Positions 22,664 through 30,708 of a DNA stretch of 30,708 nt are shown piece by piece. Position numbers and translations under genes: made by a program. A model generated the notes under the pieces. It worked only from the letters and a program-made list of their open reading frames with translations. It ran no database searches and was not told the origin of the DNA. Origin of the DNA: CAILHX01 sp036561085 (lineage in GTDB: Bacteria > Pseudomonadota > Gammaproteobacteria > Burkholderiales > Methylophilaceae); the NCBI GenBank assembly GCA_036561085.1, contig DATBPY010000102.1:1-30708 (forward strand). The letters are read 5' to 3'. Positions within the stretch are counted from its first letter, which is position 1, and each line of letters begins with the position of its first letter.

Positions 22664-23788
22664 ATGTTTGATAGACCTGTCGGCAATGATGCCGCCGTGC
22701 TGGTGAGCCTTGATTTCGGCGACGCGGAATACCAGGATAGCCTGGAAGAACTTCACCACTTGGCCCGCAGTGCCGGATTGCGGGTAAAAGCCGTGGTCGA
22801 AGGCCGCCGCCCCAAACCCGATGCTGCGTTATTCATCGGTAGCGGCAAGGCCGAAGAGCTGCGTGCCAGTCTGCTTGGCAATGATTCCAAACTAGCCATA
22901 TTCAACCACGACTTATCGCCTTCCCAGCAACGCAACCTGGAAAAACTGCTGGAATGCCGCGTATTGGATCGTACCGGGTTGATCCTGGATATTTTCGCGC
23001 AGCGCGCCAAAAGTCACGAAGGTAAATTGCAAGTCGAGCTGGCACAGCTCGAACACCTAGCCACACGTTTGATACGCGGCTGGACTCACCTGGAACGACA
23101 AAAAGGCGGTATCGGCGTGCGCGGCGGTCCGGGTGAGACGCAATTGGAACTGGATCGGCGCCAGATCAGACAACGCGTAAAGCTATTAAAAGAAAAACTG
23201 CAAAAATTGAAATCGCAGCGAGGCCAGCAGCGCAGCTTCCGGCGGCGATCAGGAGTATTGTCGGTATCTCTGGTCGGATATACCAATGCCGGTAAATCGA
23301 CCTTATTCAACCGCCTTACTCAATCCGGCGTGTATGCCGCAAATCAGTTGTTCGCCACGTTGGATACCACTTCCCGTAAACTTTATATCCCGGATTGCGG
23401 TCAGATCGTGTTGTCGGATACGGTAGGATTCATCCGTAATCTTCCCCACACTTTGGTTGAATCGTTCGGCGCGACACTGGAAGAAGCTGCACAAGCCGAT
23501 TTGTTATTGCACGTAGTAGATGTTGCCAGCGAAGTTCGTGAACAACAGATCATTGAAGTGGATCGCGTGCTGAAAGAGATCGGTGCCCAGGATGTGCCGC
23601 AAGTCCTGGTATTGAACAAGATAGATAACGCCGGAATGGAGCCGGGCTTGGAGCGCGATGAGTATGGTAAAATCAGTAAAGTTTGGGTATCAGCTCAACA
23701 CGGCTCAGGATTGGAATTCATCAGGCAGGCATTAGCCGAACGGCATCAAAAAATCGAAGTTAATTCTCCCGAGCTGGTTGTGGGATAG
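22664..23788 (+). CDS. hflX: GTPase HflX
   Basis: The 374-residue product is a ribosome-associated GTPase that splits stalled 70S ribosomes under stress in E. coli. The N-terminal HflX domain carries AALFIGSGKAEEL and the glycine-rich GIGVRGGPGETQLELDRR. A G domain follows with VGYTNAGKSTLFN (about residue 205), DTVGFIRNLPHTLVESF and LNKIDN. It lacks the long C-terminal extension of some homologues. It belongs to the hfq-hflX-hflK-hflC unit; hflK follows 23 bases after the stop. Confidence 0.96.
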   Translation: MFDRPVGNDAAVLVSLDFGDAEYQDSLEELHHLARSAGLRVKAVVEGRRPKPDAALFIGSGKAEELRASLLGNDSKLAIFNHDLSPSQQRNLEKLLECRVLDRTGLILDIFAQRAKSHEGKLQVELAQLEHLATRLIRGWTHLERQKGGIGVRGGPGETQLELDRRQIRQRVKLLKEKLQKLKSQRGQQRSFRRRSGVLSVSLVGYTNAGKSTLFNRLTQSGVYAANQLFATLDTTSRKLYIPDCGQIVLSDTVGFIRNLPHTLVESFGATLEEAAQADLLLHVVDVASEVREQQIIEVDRVLKEIGAQDVPQVLVLNKIDNAGMEPGLERDEYGKISKVWVSAQHGSGLEFIRQALAERHQKIEVNSPELVVG

Positions 23789-23811
23789 GCTGGATAATCA
23801 CTGGAGCAGAT

Positions 23812-25062
23812 ATGGCATCAAATGACCCCGGTTGGGGCGGTAACGGCGGTAAGAACAACGGTGGCAAGAATGACGGCCCGCCCGACCTCGATGAGATGAT
23901 GCGCGATATCACGCGCAAAATTAACAAATTGTTCGGCAGAGGCGGCAAGGGCGGTAACGGCGCGCCGCAGCCTGCTATGCCATCGCAGCCCAGTGGATTG
24001 GGTGGAGCGGGGCTGGTATTGTGCTTGATCATTTTTATCTGGATGGCCACCGGTTTTTATATCGTGAACCAAGGTGAACGTGGCGTTGTATTGCGTTTCG
24101 GCAAGCATGTCGAGACTACGTTGCCCGGCCCGCGCTGGCATATGCCGTGGCCGATCGAATCGGTAGATAGGATCAATCTGCAACAGGTACGCACTGTGGA
24201 AGTAGGCTATCGCGGGCATACCGAAGACGGGACCGAGCGTGTGCGAAACCTGCATGAGTCGCTGATGTTAACGGATGACGAAAATATCATCGATCTGCAA
24301 TTCGCTTTGCAATACGACCTCAAAAGTCCTGAAGATGCTTTGTTCAATAATCGTTCCAGCGAAACCCCTGCTGAAGAGGAAGATGCTGTACGCGGCATCG
24401 CCGAAACAGCGATACGTGAAATAGTCGGTAAGAATCGCATGGATTTCGTGCTATATGAAGGCCGCACCGAAGTGGCACAAAAAGTAAAAGAGCTGATGCA
24501 ACAGATTATGGATCGATATCAGACAGGGATACATGTGGTGAGCGTGACTATGCAAAATGCGCAACCGCCGGAACAAGTCCAGGCCGCATTTGACGATGCC
24601 GTGAAGGCAGGTCAGGATCTGGAGCGGCAGAAGAATGAGGGCCAGGCTTATGCCAACGATGTCATCCCGAAAGCACGCGGTACAGCAGCACGTTTGATGG
24701 AAGAGGCTAACGGGTATAAACAACGTGTGATCAACGAAGCCGAAGGTAACGCCAGCCGTTTCAGTCAGATATTGACGCAATATCAGAAAGCGCCGCAAGT
24801 GACGCGTACCCGTATGTATCTGGAAGCCCAGGAGCAAGTGCTTTCCAATTCCAGCAAGGTATTGATAGATCAAAAGTCCGGCGGCGGGAATATGTTGTAC
24901 TTGCCGCTGGATAAATTGATGGGGCAAAGCGTTGCGCCGACACAGTCCTCACCGGCTGTGGCACAACCCATCACGCCATCGCTGCCTAATCAGGAGTCTC
25001 TGGAATCAATGGCACGCTCGCGCGATGCCTCGCGTAGCCGTGACCGGGAGGACAGACCATGA
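23812..25062 (+). CDS. hflK: Membrane protease modulator HflK
   Basis: The 416-residue SPFH/prohibitin protein forms, with HflC, the large membrane cage around the protease FtsH. The N-terminus is glycine- and asparagine-rich (DPGWGGNGGKNNGGKNDGPP) and precedes one membrane segment at about residues 66-84. The SPFH domain starts at YIVNQGERGVVLRFGKH, and a helical coiled-coil region with EGQAYANDVIPKARGTA follows. The C-terminal tail is rich in S, R and D. GGAG before the ATG fixes the start. It is coupled to hflC by an ATGA overlap. Confidence 0.97.
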   Translation: MASNDPGWGGNGGKNNGGKNDGPPDLDEMMRDITRKINKLFGRGGKGGNGAPQPAMPSQPSGLGGAGLVLCLIIFIWMATGFYIVNQGERGVVLRFGKHVETTLPGPRWHMPWPIESVDRINLQQVRTVEVGYRGHTEDGTERVRNLHESLMLTDDENIIDLQFALQYDLKSPEDALFNNRSSETPAEEEDAVRGIAETAIREIVGKNRMDFVLYEGRTEVAQKVKELMQQIMDRYQTGIHVVSVTMQNAQPPEQVQAAFDDAVKAGQDLERQKNEGQAYANDVIPKARGTAARLMEEANGYKQRVINEAEGNASRFSQILTQYQKAPQVTRTRMYLEAQEQVLSNSSKVLIDQKSGGGNMLYLPLDKLMGQSVAPTQSSPAVAQPITPSLPNQESLESMARSRDASRSRDREDRP

Positions 25063-25946
25063 AAAGCATAGGCGCAAGCATAGCCATACTTATCGTTGCC
25101 CTGATCATACTCAGTCTGTCGGCCTTCACCGTAGACCAGCGTGAATATGCGATCGTGTTCCGTCTAGGCGAGATCGTATCGGTGAAAAAAGAGCCTGGGT
25201 TATATTTCAAAGTACCGCTGGTGGAGAATGTCCGCTATTTTGATAAGCGTATCGTGACGCTGGATTGGGTCGAGCCCGACCGCTTCATTACCAGCGAGAA
25301 GAAGAATGTACTGGTCGACTCGTTCGTTAAATGGCGCATTATCGATCCTGCGCAATATTATGTGTCCGTGCGTGGCGATGAACACCAGGCGGAAGCACGT
25401 TTGTCGCAAGTGGTGAACGATGGCTTGCGCGCCGAGTTCGGTAAACGCACCATACACGATGTCATTTCCGGCGAACGCGAGCAGATCATGGAGATACTGC
25501 GTGCCAAGGCCGACCTTGAAGCGAGACAGATGGGTATTCAAGTGGTGGATGTACGCCTGAAGCGTGTGGATCTTCCGCCGGAAGTCAACGATTCCGTATT
25601 CCAGCGCATGGAAGCCGAGCGCAAGCGTGTGGCTAATGATCTACGCTCGCAAGGCGCAGGAGCGGCAGAAAAGATACGTGCGGATGCCGACAAGCAACGT
25701 GAAGTGATCATTGCCGAAGCATTCCGTGAAGCGCAACGCATCAAGGGCGAAGGGGATGCGAAAGCGACCGAGATCTATTCCGAAGCTTATGGTCGCGACC
25801 CTGAGTTCTATGCCTTCTATCGCAGCTTGGAAGCTTACCGTAATAGCTTCCGTAACAAAACGGATGTGCTGGTGTTAGACCCCAGCTCCGAATTCTTCAA
25901 ATATCTGAAGGATTCAGGCGCCGGCAGCCGTAAGCCCAGGAAGTAA
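25059..25946 (+). CDS. hflC: Membrane protease modulator HflC
   Basis: The 295-residue partner of HflK has an N-terminal membrane anchor (about residues 5-23) and an SPFH domain (DQREYAIVFRLGEIVSVKKE, VDSFVKWRIIDPAQYY). A helical region with ADADKQREVIIAEAFREAQR comes after it. The start overlaps the hflK stop (ATGA) and has a strong GGGAGG seven bases upstream. Together the two limit FtsH access to membrane substrates in E. coli. The DUF2065 gene begins three bases after the stop. Confidence 0.97.
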   Translation: MKSIGASIAILIVALIILSLSAFTVDQREYAIVFRLGEIVSVKKEPGLYFKVPLVENVRYFDKRIVTLDWVEPDRFITSEKKNVLVDSFVKWRIIDPAQYYVSVRGDEHQAEARLSQVVNDGLRAEFGKRTIHDVISGEREQIMEILRAKADLEARQMGIQVVDVRLKRVDLPPEVNDSVFQRMEAERKRVANDLRSQGAGAAEKIRADADKQREVIIAEAFREAQRIKGEGDAKATEIYSEAYGRDPEFYAFYRSLEAYRNSFRNKTDVLVLDPSSEFFKYLKDSGAGSRKPRK

Positions 25947-25949
25947 GTC

Positions 25950-26141
25950 TTGGGTCAGGGCTTATTGCTGGCGTTCGGCCTGATGCTGGTGTTGGAAGGG
26001 ATATTACCTTTTCTGGCACCGGAAGCATGGCGTCAGACATTTCGCCGCTTGATCGCTTTCAGCGACGGACAATTACGTTTTATAGGACTGGCCTCCATGT
26101 TGGGCGGGCTTATAATGATCATCATCATCCATAATACTTAA
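25950..26141 (+). CDS. DUF2065 (YjeT-like) small membrane protein
   Basis: The 63-residue product has two hydrophobic segments (GLLLAFGLMLVLEGILPFLA and LASMLGGLIMIIII), separated by an amphipathic basic stretch WRQTFRRLIAF. This is the DUF2065 family, typified by E. coli YjeT, which also lies between hflC and purA. Function is unknown; conserved position beside hflKC suggests a link with them. The start is a TTG at 25950 with AGGAAG seven bases upstream, located at the end of hflC. Because the start is not ATG and the gene is short, it is easily missed. Confidence 0.88.
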   Translation: MGQGLLLAFGLMLVLEGILPFLAPEAWRQTFRRLIAFSDGQLRFIGLASMLGGLIMIIIIHNT

Positions 26142-26170
26142 GCTGCGGCGATTAGACCGATTGAATCCTA

Positions 26171-27346
26171 ATGATGACTAAAACCGATCTGCGTCACTGG
26201 CTACTGCCGGAATATATCGAGGACGTGCTGCCTGCAGAAGCGCAGCACATAGAGCGACTACGCCGTAAGTTGCTGGACTTGTTTCGCACCTACGGTTATC
26301 AGTTCGTGATCCCGCCGCTGCTGGAGTATCTGGAATCGCTCAATGCCGGGGTCGGACACGACCTCGATCTGCTCACGTTCAAAGTGGTGGATCAACTCTC
26401 CGGACGGTTGATGGGCATACGTTCCGACATCACGCCGCAAGCCGCCCGCATCGATGCGCAGCGGCTCAATCAAGAAGGCGTGACGCGCTTATGTTATGCA
26501 GGCAGCGTGTTGCGCACCCAAGCTGATGGAGCTGTTCAGACGCGCCAGCCGTTACAAGTAGGCGCAGAATTGTTCGGTCACGCCAGTATAGAAAGCGATC
26601 TGGAAATACAGCGCTTGATGGTGCAATCCTTGCGCTTGGCAGGGGCAACTCGATTGGTGGTGGATCTGAGTCACGTCACTATTTTCCGCACGCTGATCAC
26701 TCGCGCCGGTATCACCGCCGAAACCGAAAGCGATTTATACGCTGCGCTGCAGGGCAAAGATGGCGGGGCGCTGCAAGTGTTGCTGAGCGATGCCGATGGC
26801 GCCACCCGTGACGCAATCATGGCATTACCTACGCTCAACGGGGGCGCGGAGATACTGCAGCAGGCGCAGCAAGTACTGCCACAATATGCCGAGATCAAGC
26901 TTGCACTGCAGGATCTCAAGCGTGCGTCGCATCAACTGGCAGAACTGGATGTCGAGGTCAGTTTCGATCTATCCGAGTTACGTGGATATCACTATCACAG
27001 CGGCATGGTGTTCGCAGCTTATACCGATGGCCAAACCAGTGCGCTGGCATTGGGCGGTCGTTACGATTTTGTCGGGCAGATATTCGGTCGTTCGCGTCCG
27101 GCAACCGGGTTCAGCATGGATATGCGTACCTTAACGGGACTGTCTGCGGTACCTGAGATGTCCAAGGGCATACTGGCCCCTTATGCGGAAGATGCAAGTC
27201 TGCAACAGAAAATAGAACAGTTGCGGGCGAAGGGCGAAGTGGTGGTTGTCGATTTGCCGGGACATCATCAGCAGGTTACCGAGCTGAATTGCGATCGCAA
27301 ATTAGTGAAAAACGACAAGGGTTGGGAAGTTATTCCCAATCGTTAA
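26171..27346 (+). CDS. hisZ: ATP phosphoribosyltransferase regulatory subunit HisZ
   Basis: The 391-residue product is a HisRS paralogue that works with short-form HisG in the first step of histidine synthesis. It keeps the class II core (LLPEYIEDVLPAEAQHIERL, MGIRSDITPQAARID, DLSELRGYHYHSGMVFAAYT, LGGRYDFVGQIFGRSRPATGF) but has no HisRS anticodon-binding domain and lacks the HisRS motif LVRGLDYY, so it should not charge tRNA. It implies a short HisG elsewhere in this genome. Two adjacent ATGs (26171 and 26174) are both possible starts. The place before purA is typical. Confidence 0.95.
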   Translation: MMTKTDLRHWLLPEYIEDVLPAEAQHIERLRRKLLDLFRTYGYQFVIPPLLEYLESLNAGVGHDLDLLTFKVVDQLSGRLMGIRSDITPQAARIDAQRLNQEGVTRLCYAGSVLRTQADGAVQTRQPLQVGAELFGHASIESDLEIQRLMVQSLRLAGATRLVVDLSHVTIFRTLITRAGITAETESDLYAALQGKDGGALQVLLSDADGATRDAIMALPTLNGGAEILQQAQQVLPQYAEIKLALQDLKRASHQLAELDVEVSFDLSELRGYHYHSGMVFAAYTDGQTSALALGGRYDFVGQIFGRSRPATGFSMDMRTLTGLSAVPEMSKGILAPYAEDASLQQKIEQLRAKGEVVVVDLPGHHQQVTELNCDRKLVKNDKGWEVIPNR

Positions 27347-27382
27347 TTAGAAGATACTGCAATAGAAAAATGGTTAAATAAT

Positions 27383-28696
27383 ATGGGAAAGAACGTCGTT
27401 GTCATCGGCACCCAATGGGGTGATGAGGGTAAGGGAAAGATCGTCGACTGGCTCACCGATCACGCTGAAGGCGTGGTGCGCTTTCAAGGCGGTCATAATG
27501 CCGGACATACCCTGGTCATCGGCGGTCAAAAAACGGTATTGCACCTGATCCCGTCCGGTGTGTTGCGCAGCAATGTGCAATGTTATATCGGCAACGGCGT
27601 GGTGCTGTCGCCACAAGCCTTGTTGAAAGAGATGCGCGAACTGGAACATGCAGGTGTAGATGTGCGCTCGCGCCTTAACATCAGCGAAGCTTGTCCGTTG
27701 ATCCTGCCTTATCACGTTGCCCTCGACCAGGCGCGTGAAGGCGCCAAAGGTAGCGACAAGATAGGCACTACCGGCCGCGGTATCGGCCCAGCCTATGAAG
27801 ACAAGGTGGCACGTCGTGCCATCCGTGTACAGGATATGTTCCACCGCGAGCGTTTTGCCGCAAAACTGGGTGAAGTGCTGGATTATCACAACTTTGTGCT
27901 CAAGAATTACTTCCATGTCGAAACCATAGATTTCCAGCGCACGCTGGAAGATACCCTGGCGCTGGCAGAGCAGATCAAGCCCATGGTAGCGGATGTGCCG
28001 AATCTGTTGTACAAGGCCAACAAAGCCGGTAAACCGTTATTATTCGAAGGTGCGCAGGGTGCGTTGCTGGATATAGATCACGGCACTTATCCATTCGTCA
28101 CTTCATCCAACACCATCGCTGGTGGCGCATCCACAGGCAGCGGCGTGGCCCCGCAAATGCTGAATTATGTGCTGGGTATCACCAAGGCTTATGCTACCCG
28201 CGTCGGCTCCGGTCCTTTCCCTACCGAGTTGTACGACGCGGTGGAAAAGCAGGACCCGATAGGCAAGATGCTCGCTACCAAAGGTCATGAATTCGGCGCG
28301 ACGACAGGTCGTGCCCGCCGTTGCGGATGGTTCGATGCGGCAGCTTTGAAACGATCGATCCAGGTCAATGGCGTGACGGGCATGTGTATCACCAAGCTGG
28401 ATGTGATGGACGGTATGGAAACAGTACGCTTAGGTGTAGGCTATCGTGTCGGCGATGCCACCTATGACATTTCGCCAGTCGGTGCAGAAGCCATGCAAAG
28501 CTGCGAACCGATCTACGAAGAATTACCAGGCTGGAGCGAGACCACGGTAGGTATCAAACGTTACGAGGATCTGCCGGCCAATGCCAGACGCTATTTGAAA
28601 CGCATGGAAGAAGTCTGCGAGACTCCGGTAGATATGATCTCTACCGGTCCGGACCGCGAAGAAACCATCGTATTGCGGCATCCGTTCGAGGTTTAA
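27383..28696 (+). CDS. purA: Adenylosuccinate synthetase
   Basis: The 437-residue product converts IMP and aspartate to adenylosuccinate with GTP, the first committed step to AMP. The N-terminal GTQWGDEGKGKIVDWL (P-loop and catalytic aspartate), GGHNAGHTL with the catalytic histidine, the IMP-binding segment GTTGRGIGPAYEDK and the C-terminal VGIKRYEDLPANARRYLKRM are present. The length is normal. It ends the conserved hfq-to-purA series. The next gene, six bases downstream, has a different theme (methanopterin), so a C1 gene group is joined to purA here. Confidence 0.97.
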   Translation: MGKNVVVIGTQWGDEGKGKIVDWLTDHAEGVVRFQGGHNAGHTLVIGGQKTVLHLIPSGVLRSNVQCYIGNGVVLSPQALLKEMRELEHAGVDVRSRLNISEACPLILPYHVALDQAREGAKGSDKIGTTGRGIGPAYEDKVARRAIRVQDMFHRERFAAKLGEVLDYHNFVLKNYFHVETIDFQRTLEDTLALAEQIKPMVADVPNLLYKANKAGKPLLFEGAQGALLDIDHGTYPFVTSSNTIAGGASTGSGVAPQMLNYVLGITKAYATRVGSGPFPTELYDAVEKQDPIGKMLATKGHEFGATTGRARRCGWFDAAALKRSIQVNGVTGMCITKLDVMDGMETVRLGVGYRVGDATYDISPVGAEAMQSCEPIYEELPGWSETTVGIKRYEDLPANARRYLKRMEEVCETPVDMISTGPDREETIVLRHPFEV

Positions 28697-28702
28697 AGCT
28701 CA

Positions 28703-29257
28703 GTGTCCGTCAAGCAACAAAACCAGCGCTTGGCTTGGGCACTAACCGGTTCCGGACATTACCTGCGTGAATGTTTGGACATCATTGAGACGCTACAAGA
28801 TGTCGACTTATTCCTGAGCCGTGCAGCGGGAGAGATCCTGCAACAGTACGGATACAAACACAATGTAGGTCGCGTCTATCAGGACAAAACAGCCAGCAGC
28901 GTGCCGGTGGGCCTGTTCTATAAAGGGCTGTACCATACGGTAGTTATTGCTCCCACCAGTTCCAATACCATCGCCAAGATGGTGTGCGGTATCTCCGACA
29001 ATCTCATCACTAATATCTATGCTCAGGCAGGCAAGTGCCGCGTGCCCAGCATCGTGTTCGCTTGCGATACCGATGCGGAGCTGGAATCGGAGGCGCCGCG
29101 CGACAATATGGTAAAAGTGTATCCGCGCCGTATAGACTTGGCGAATGTAGCAACGCTCAAGACTTTTGAAGCGACTACCGTGGTAGAGGATGCCGCGCAG
29201 CTGCAAGGTGCGATCAAGGCCCATCTGGCATGTCTAAAAACAATATCCTCTTCCTGA
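28703..29257 (+). CDS. Flavoprotein, DmrB/archaeoflavoprotein-like (methanopterin branch)
   Basis: The 184-residue product has features of the flavoprotein family of FMN-binding Rossmann-like proteins: AWALTGSGHYLRECL at the N-terminus and VVIAPTSSNTIAKMVCGISD, where a TSSNT loop contacts FMN in relatives. Archaeal and bacterial homologues act as dihydromethanopterin reductase (DmrB) and occur beside H4MPT genes in methylotrophs. I infer that it makes the final reduction to H4MPT. The start is a GTG at 28703, with GAGG some 12 bases upstream. The gene overlaps the following one by 28 bases, which supports cotranslation. Confidence 0.8.
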   Translation: MSVKQQNQRLAWALTGSGHYLRECLDIIETLQDVDLFLSRAAGEILQQYGYKHNVGRVYQDKTASSVPVGLFYKGLYHTVVIAPTSSNTIAKMVCGISDNLITNIYAQAGKCRVPSIVFACDTDAELESEAPRDNMVKVYPRRIDLANVATLKTFEATTVVEDAAQLQGAIKAHLACLKTISSS

Positions 29258-30624
29258 CCGGAAAACTGGCCGAAAGTAGCCTGAATAAGACGCTGACGGC
29301 GATGCAGCCGACTGATTTCGATTACCAGGTAGCGCAACTGGGTATTTCCGTCGCCGCGCTGATGACTCCCGAATTCATCGCCCGTCGTTTACCCGATGCG
29401 CGCGGCGCAGACCGGATATTGGTGCCGGGGCTATGCCAGGGAGAACTGGAAGTACTGGCCGAAAAATATGGCGTGCCGGTCGATCGCGGGCCCAAAGATA
29501 TGAAGGATTTACCGCAATATTTCGGCCATGACGGCAAAGCGCCCGACCTATCAAAATATGAAACATTGATCTTCGCAGAGATCGTGGATGCACCTTATCT
29601 TAGCGTCGAAGGCGTATTGCTGCGGGCCGCAGAATACAAAGCCCAGGGCGCGGATGTCATCGATGTGGGTTGCATCCCTAATGTACCGTTCCCGCATCTA
29701 CATGATGCAGTGCAAGCCCTTAAAGAAGCCGGTTATCAGGTCAGCGTGGATTCGATGCAGAACGACGATCTGTTATGCGGCGGTAAAGCCGGAGCGGATT
29801 ATCTGCTCAGCCTGACAGAAAAAAGTCTGTGGATCGCGGAAGAAGTCGCCTCCACGCCTGTCCTGATCTCCGCTAAGCCAGGAAGTAATGCTTCGTTGTA
29901 TAGAGCCGTTAACGCTATGCTGAAGAAAGGGCGTCCGTTTCTGGCTGACCCTATCCTTGACCCTATCCCATTCGGGCTGACTGCCTCACTGGTGCGTTAC
30001 TACAAGTTGCGCAAGAAATACCCGGACATAGACATCATGATGGGCATAGGCAATCTGACGGAATTGACGGATGCCGACACCACCGGCATCAACGCTTTGT
30101 TGTTCGGTATCATCGCTGAATTGGGCATAGAAGCCGTGCTTACCACTTCGGTCAGTCCGCATGCACGTAATGCTGTTGCCGAAGCCGATATCGCGCGTCG
30201 CGTGATGTATGCCGCCAGCCAGGACAGGCGTTTGCCGCGGGACTATTCCGGTGACTTGCTGGGATTGCACGACCGTCGCCCGTTCCCCTACAGCGAGGAG
30301 GAGGTGGTAGAGATCGCGGCCATGATCAAAGACCCCAGTTTTCGCATTCAAGTGACCGAAGCCGGAGTGCATATCTATAACCGCGATGGGCTATTCACCG
30401 AGATCGACCCGTTCCGTCTATACCCGCATCTGAAAGTTGAGCACGATGCTTCGCATGCGTTCTATCTCGGCGTTGAGCTGGCGCGTGCACAGATCGCCTG
30501 GCAATTGGGTAAGCGCTATATTCAGGATGAAGAATTGAAGTGGGGCAGCAATACCGTCAAACCGGATGCTAGAGGGCGTGTGGCGCATCGCGAAGCTTCA
30601 CGCATGAAAAAGAAGAAGCCATGA
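29230..30624 (+). CDS. Dihydropteroate-synthase-like protein of the methanopterin pathway
   Basis: The 464-residue product has an N-terminal domain (about 1-110; LFLTGKLAESSLNKTL, DRILVPGLCQGELEVLAEKY) of the DUF6513 type. Next comes a TIM-barrel resembling dihydropteroate synthase (AQGADVIDVGCIPN, SVDSM, FLADPILDPIPFGL, MGIGNLTELTDAD). Homologues accompany H4MPT biosynthesis genes in methylotrophs and methanogens and are thought to act in joining pterin and arylamine parts of the cofactor; the exact step is not settled from sequence. It replaces the folate-type reaction for this C1 carrier. It overlaps the flavoprotein gene by 28 bases and the next gene by ATGA. Confidence 0.85.
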   Translation: MSKNNILFLTGKLAESSLNKTLTAMQPTDFDYQVAQLGISVAALMTPEFIARRLPDARGADRILVPGLCQGELEVLAEKYGVPVDRGPKDMKDLPQYFGHDGKAPDLSKYETLIFAEIVDAPYLSVEGVLLRAAEYKAQGADVIDVGCIPNVPFPHLHDAVQALKEAGYQVSVDSMQNDDLLCGGKAGADYLLSLTEKSLWIAEEVASTPVLISAKPGSNASLYRAVNAMLKKGRPFLADPILDPIPFGLTASLVRYYKLRKKYPDIDIMMGIGNLTELTDADTTGINALLFGIIAELGIEAVLTTSVSPHARNAVAEADIARRVMYAASQDRRLPRDYSGDLLGLHDRRPFPYSEEEVVEIAAMIKDPSFRIQVTEAGVHIYNRDGLFTEIDPFRLYPHLKVEHDASHAFYLGVELARAQIAWQLGKRYIQDEELKWGSNTVKPDARGRVAHREASRMKKKKP

Positions 30625-30708
30625 GTACCAAAGACACCATGATCTTTGAAACCATAGTCACCAGCCTGAATGCCGACGGCAGCGCCCACATTGCGCCGTT
30701 CGGCATAC
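30621..30708 (+). CDS. DUF447 family protein, N-terminal fragment (cut by window edge)
   Basis: Only 29 codons are visible. The product begins MSTKDTMIFETIVTSLNADG and continues SAHIAPFGI, matching the start of DUF447 proteins, an FMN-binding-barrel-like family conserved with the H4MPT gene set in methylotrophs and archaea. The ATG overlaps the preceding TGA; another in-frame ATG at 30639 (MIFETIV) is possible. The rest of the cluster lies beyond the right edge. Confidence 0.75.
   Translation, partial: MSTKDTMIFETIVTSLNADGSAHIAPFGI

Noticed and set aside
1..30708. CRISPR arrays, insertion sequences, prophage or toxin-antitoxin genes
   Set aside because: I saw no spaced direct repeats, transposase or phage motifs, or typical toxin-antitoxin pairs anywhere in the window.

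Overview
The window looks like chromosomal DNA of a methylotrophic betaproteobacterium, most plausibly near the Methylophilaceae, although no sequence search was possible. Three observations point this way: (1) the gene order hisS-yfgM-bamB-der ... hfq-hflX-hflK-hflC-DUF2065-hisZ-purA together with divergent bamD/rluD is a betaproteobacterial arrangement; (2) a 23-residue PqqA precursor gene indicates pyrroloquinoline quinone, the cofactor of methanol dehydrogenases; (3) the right end carries genes of the tetrahydromethanopterin (H4MPT) C1-transfer branch (flavoprotein, dihydropteroate-synthase-like protein, DUF447). Base composition looks even, close to half G+C. I saw no insertion sequence, prophage or CRISPR array.

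Layout. 1-3062: a small accessory block. A PurD-like ATP-grasp gene (cut by the window edge) and a haem-oxygenase-like diiron oxidase gene are translationally coupled on the minus strand, and a NPPY-type methyltransferase diverges from them. 3063-3407: an orphan pqqA with a Fur-box-like palindrome upstream and two hairpins downstream, the second a terminator. 3408-9487: hisS, two ATPases of an Opp/Dpp-type transporter without permeases, yfgM, bamB and der, tightly packed and mostly overlapping. 9572-16000: a PAS-GGDEF-EAL protein, bamD (minus), rluD-pgeF, a small membrane protein and rimO. 15579-19084: the most unusual part, a membrane protein with a DnaJ-type zinc finger and an LprI-like tail, tRNA-Val(CAC), and a SEC-C/TPR/PRMT7-like methyltransferase fusion. 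19107-22249: a CheY and MCP pair, then gltX. 22379-28696: hfq, hflX, hflK, hflC, DUF2065, hisZ, purA. 28703-30708: the H4MPT-linked genes, the last cut by the window edge.

How it works together. Much of the window is housekeeping: aminoacylation (HisRS, GluRS), ribosome and RNA care (Der, RimO, RluD, HflX, Hfq), outer-membrane assembly (BamB, BamD, YfgM), membrane proteolysis control (HflKC), and histidine and purine synthesis (HisZ, PurA). Signalling is added by the c-di-GMP protein and the MCP/CheY pair. PqqA and the H4MPT genes tie the locus to C1 metabolism. The best candidates for undescribed biology are the diiron-oxidase/ATP-grasp/methyltransferase block next to pqqA, the SEC-C-TPR-PRMT fusion, and the zinc-finger/LprI membrane protein.
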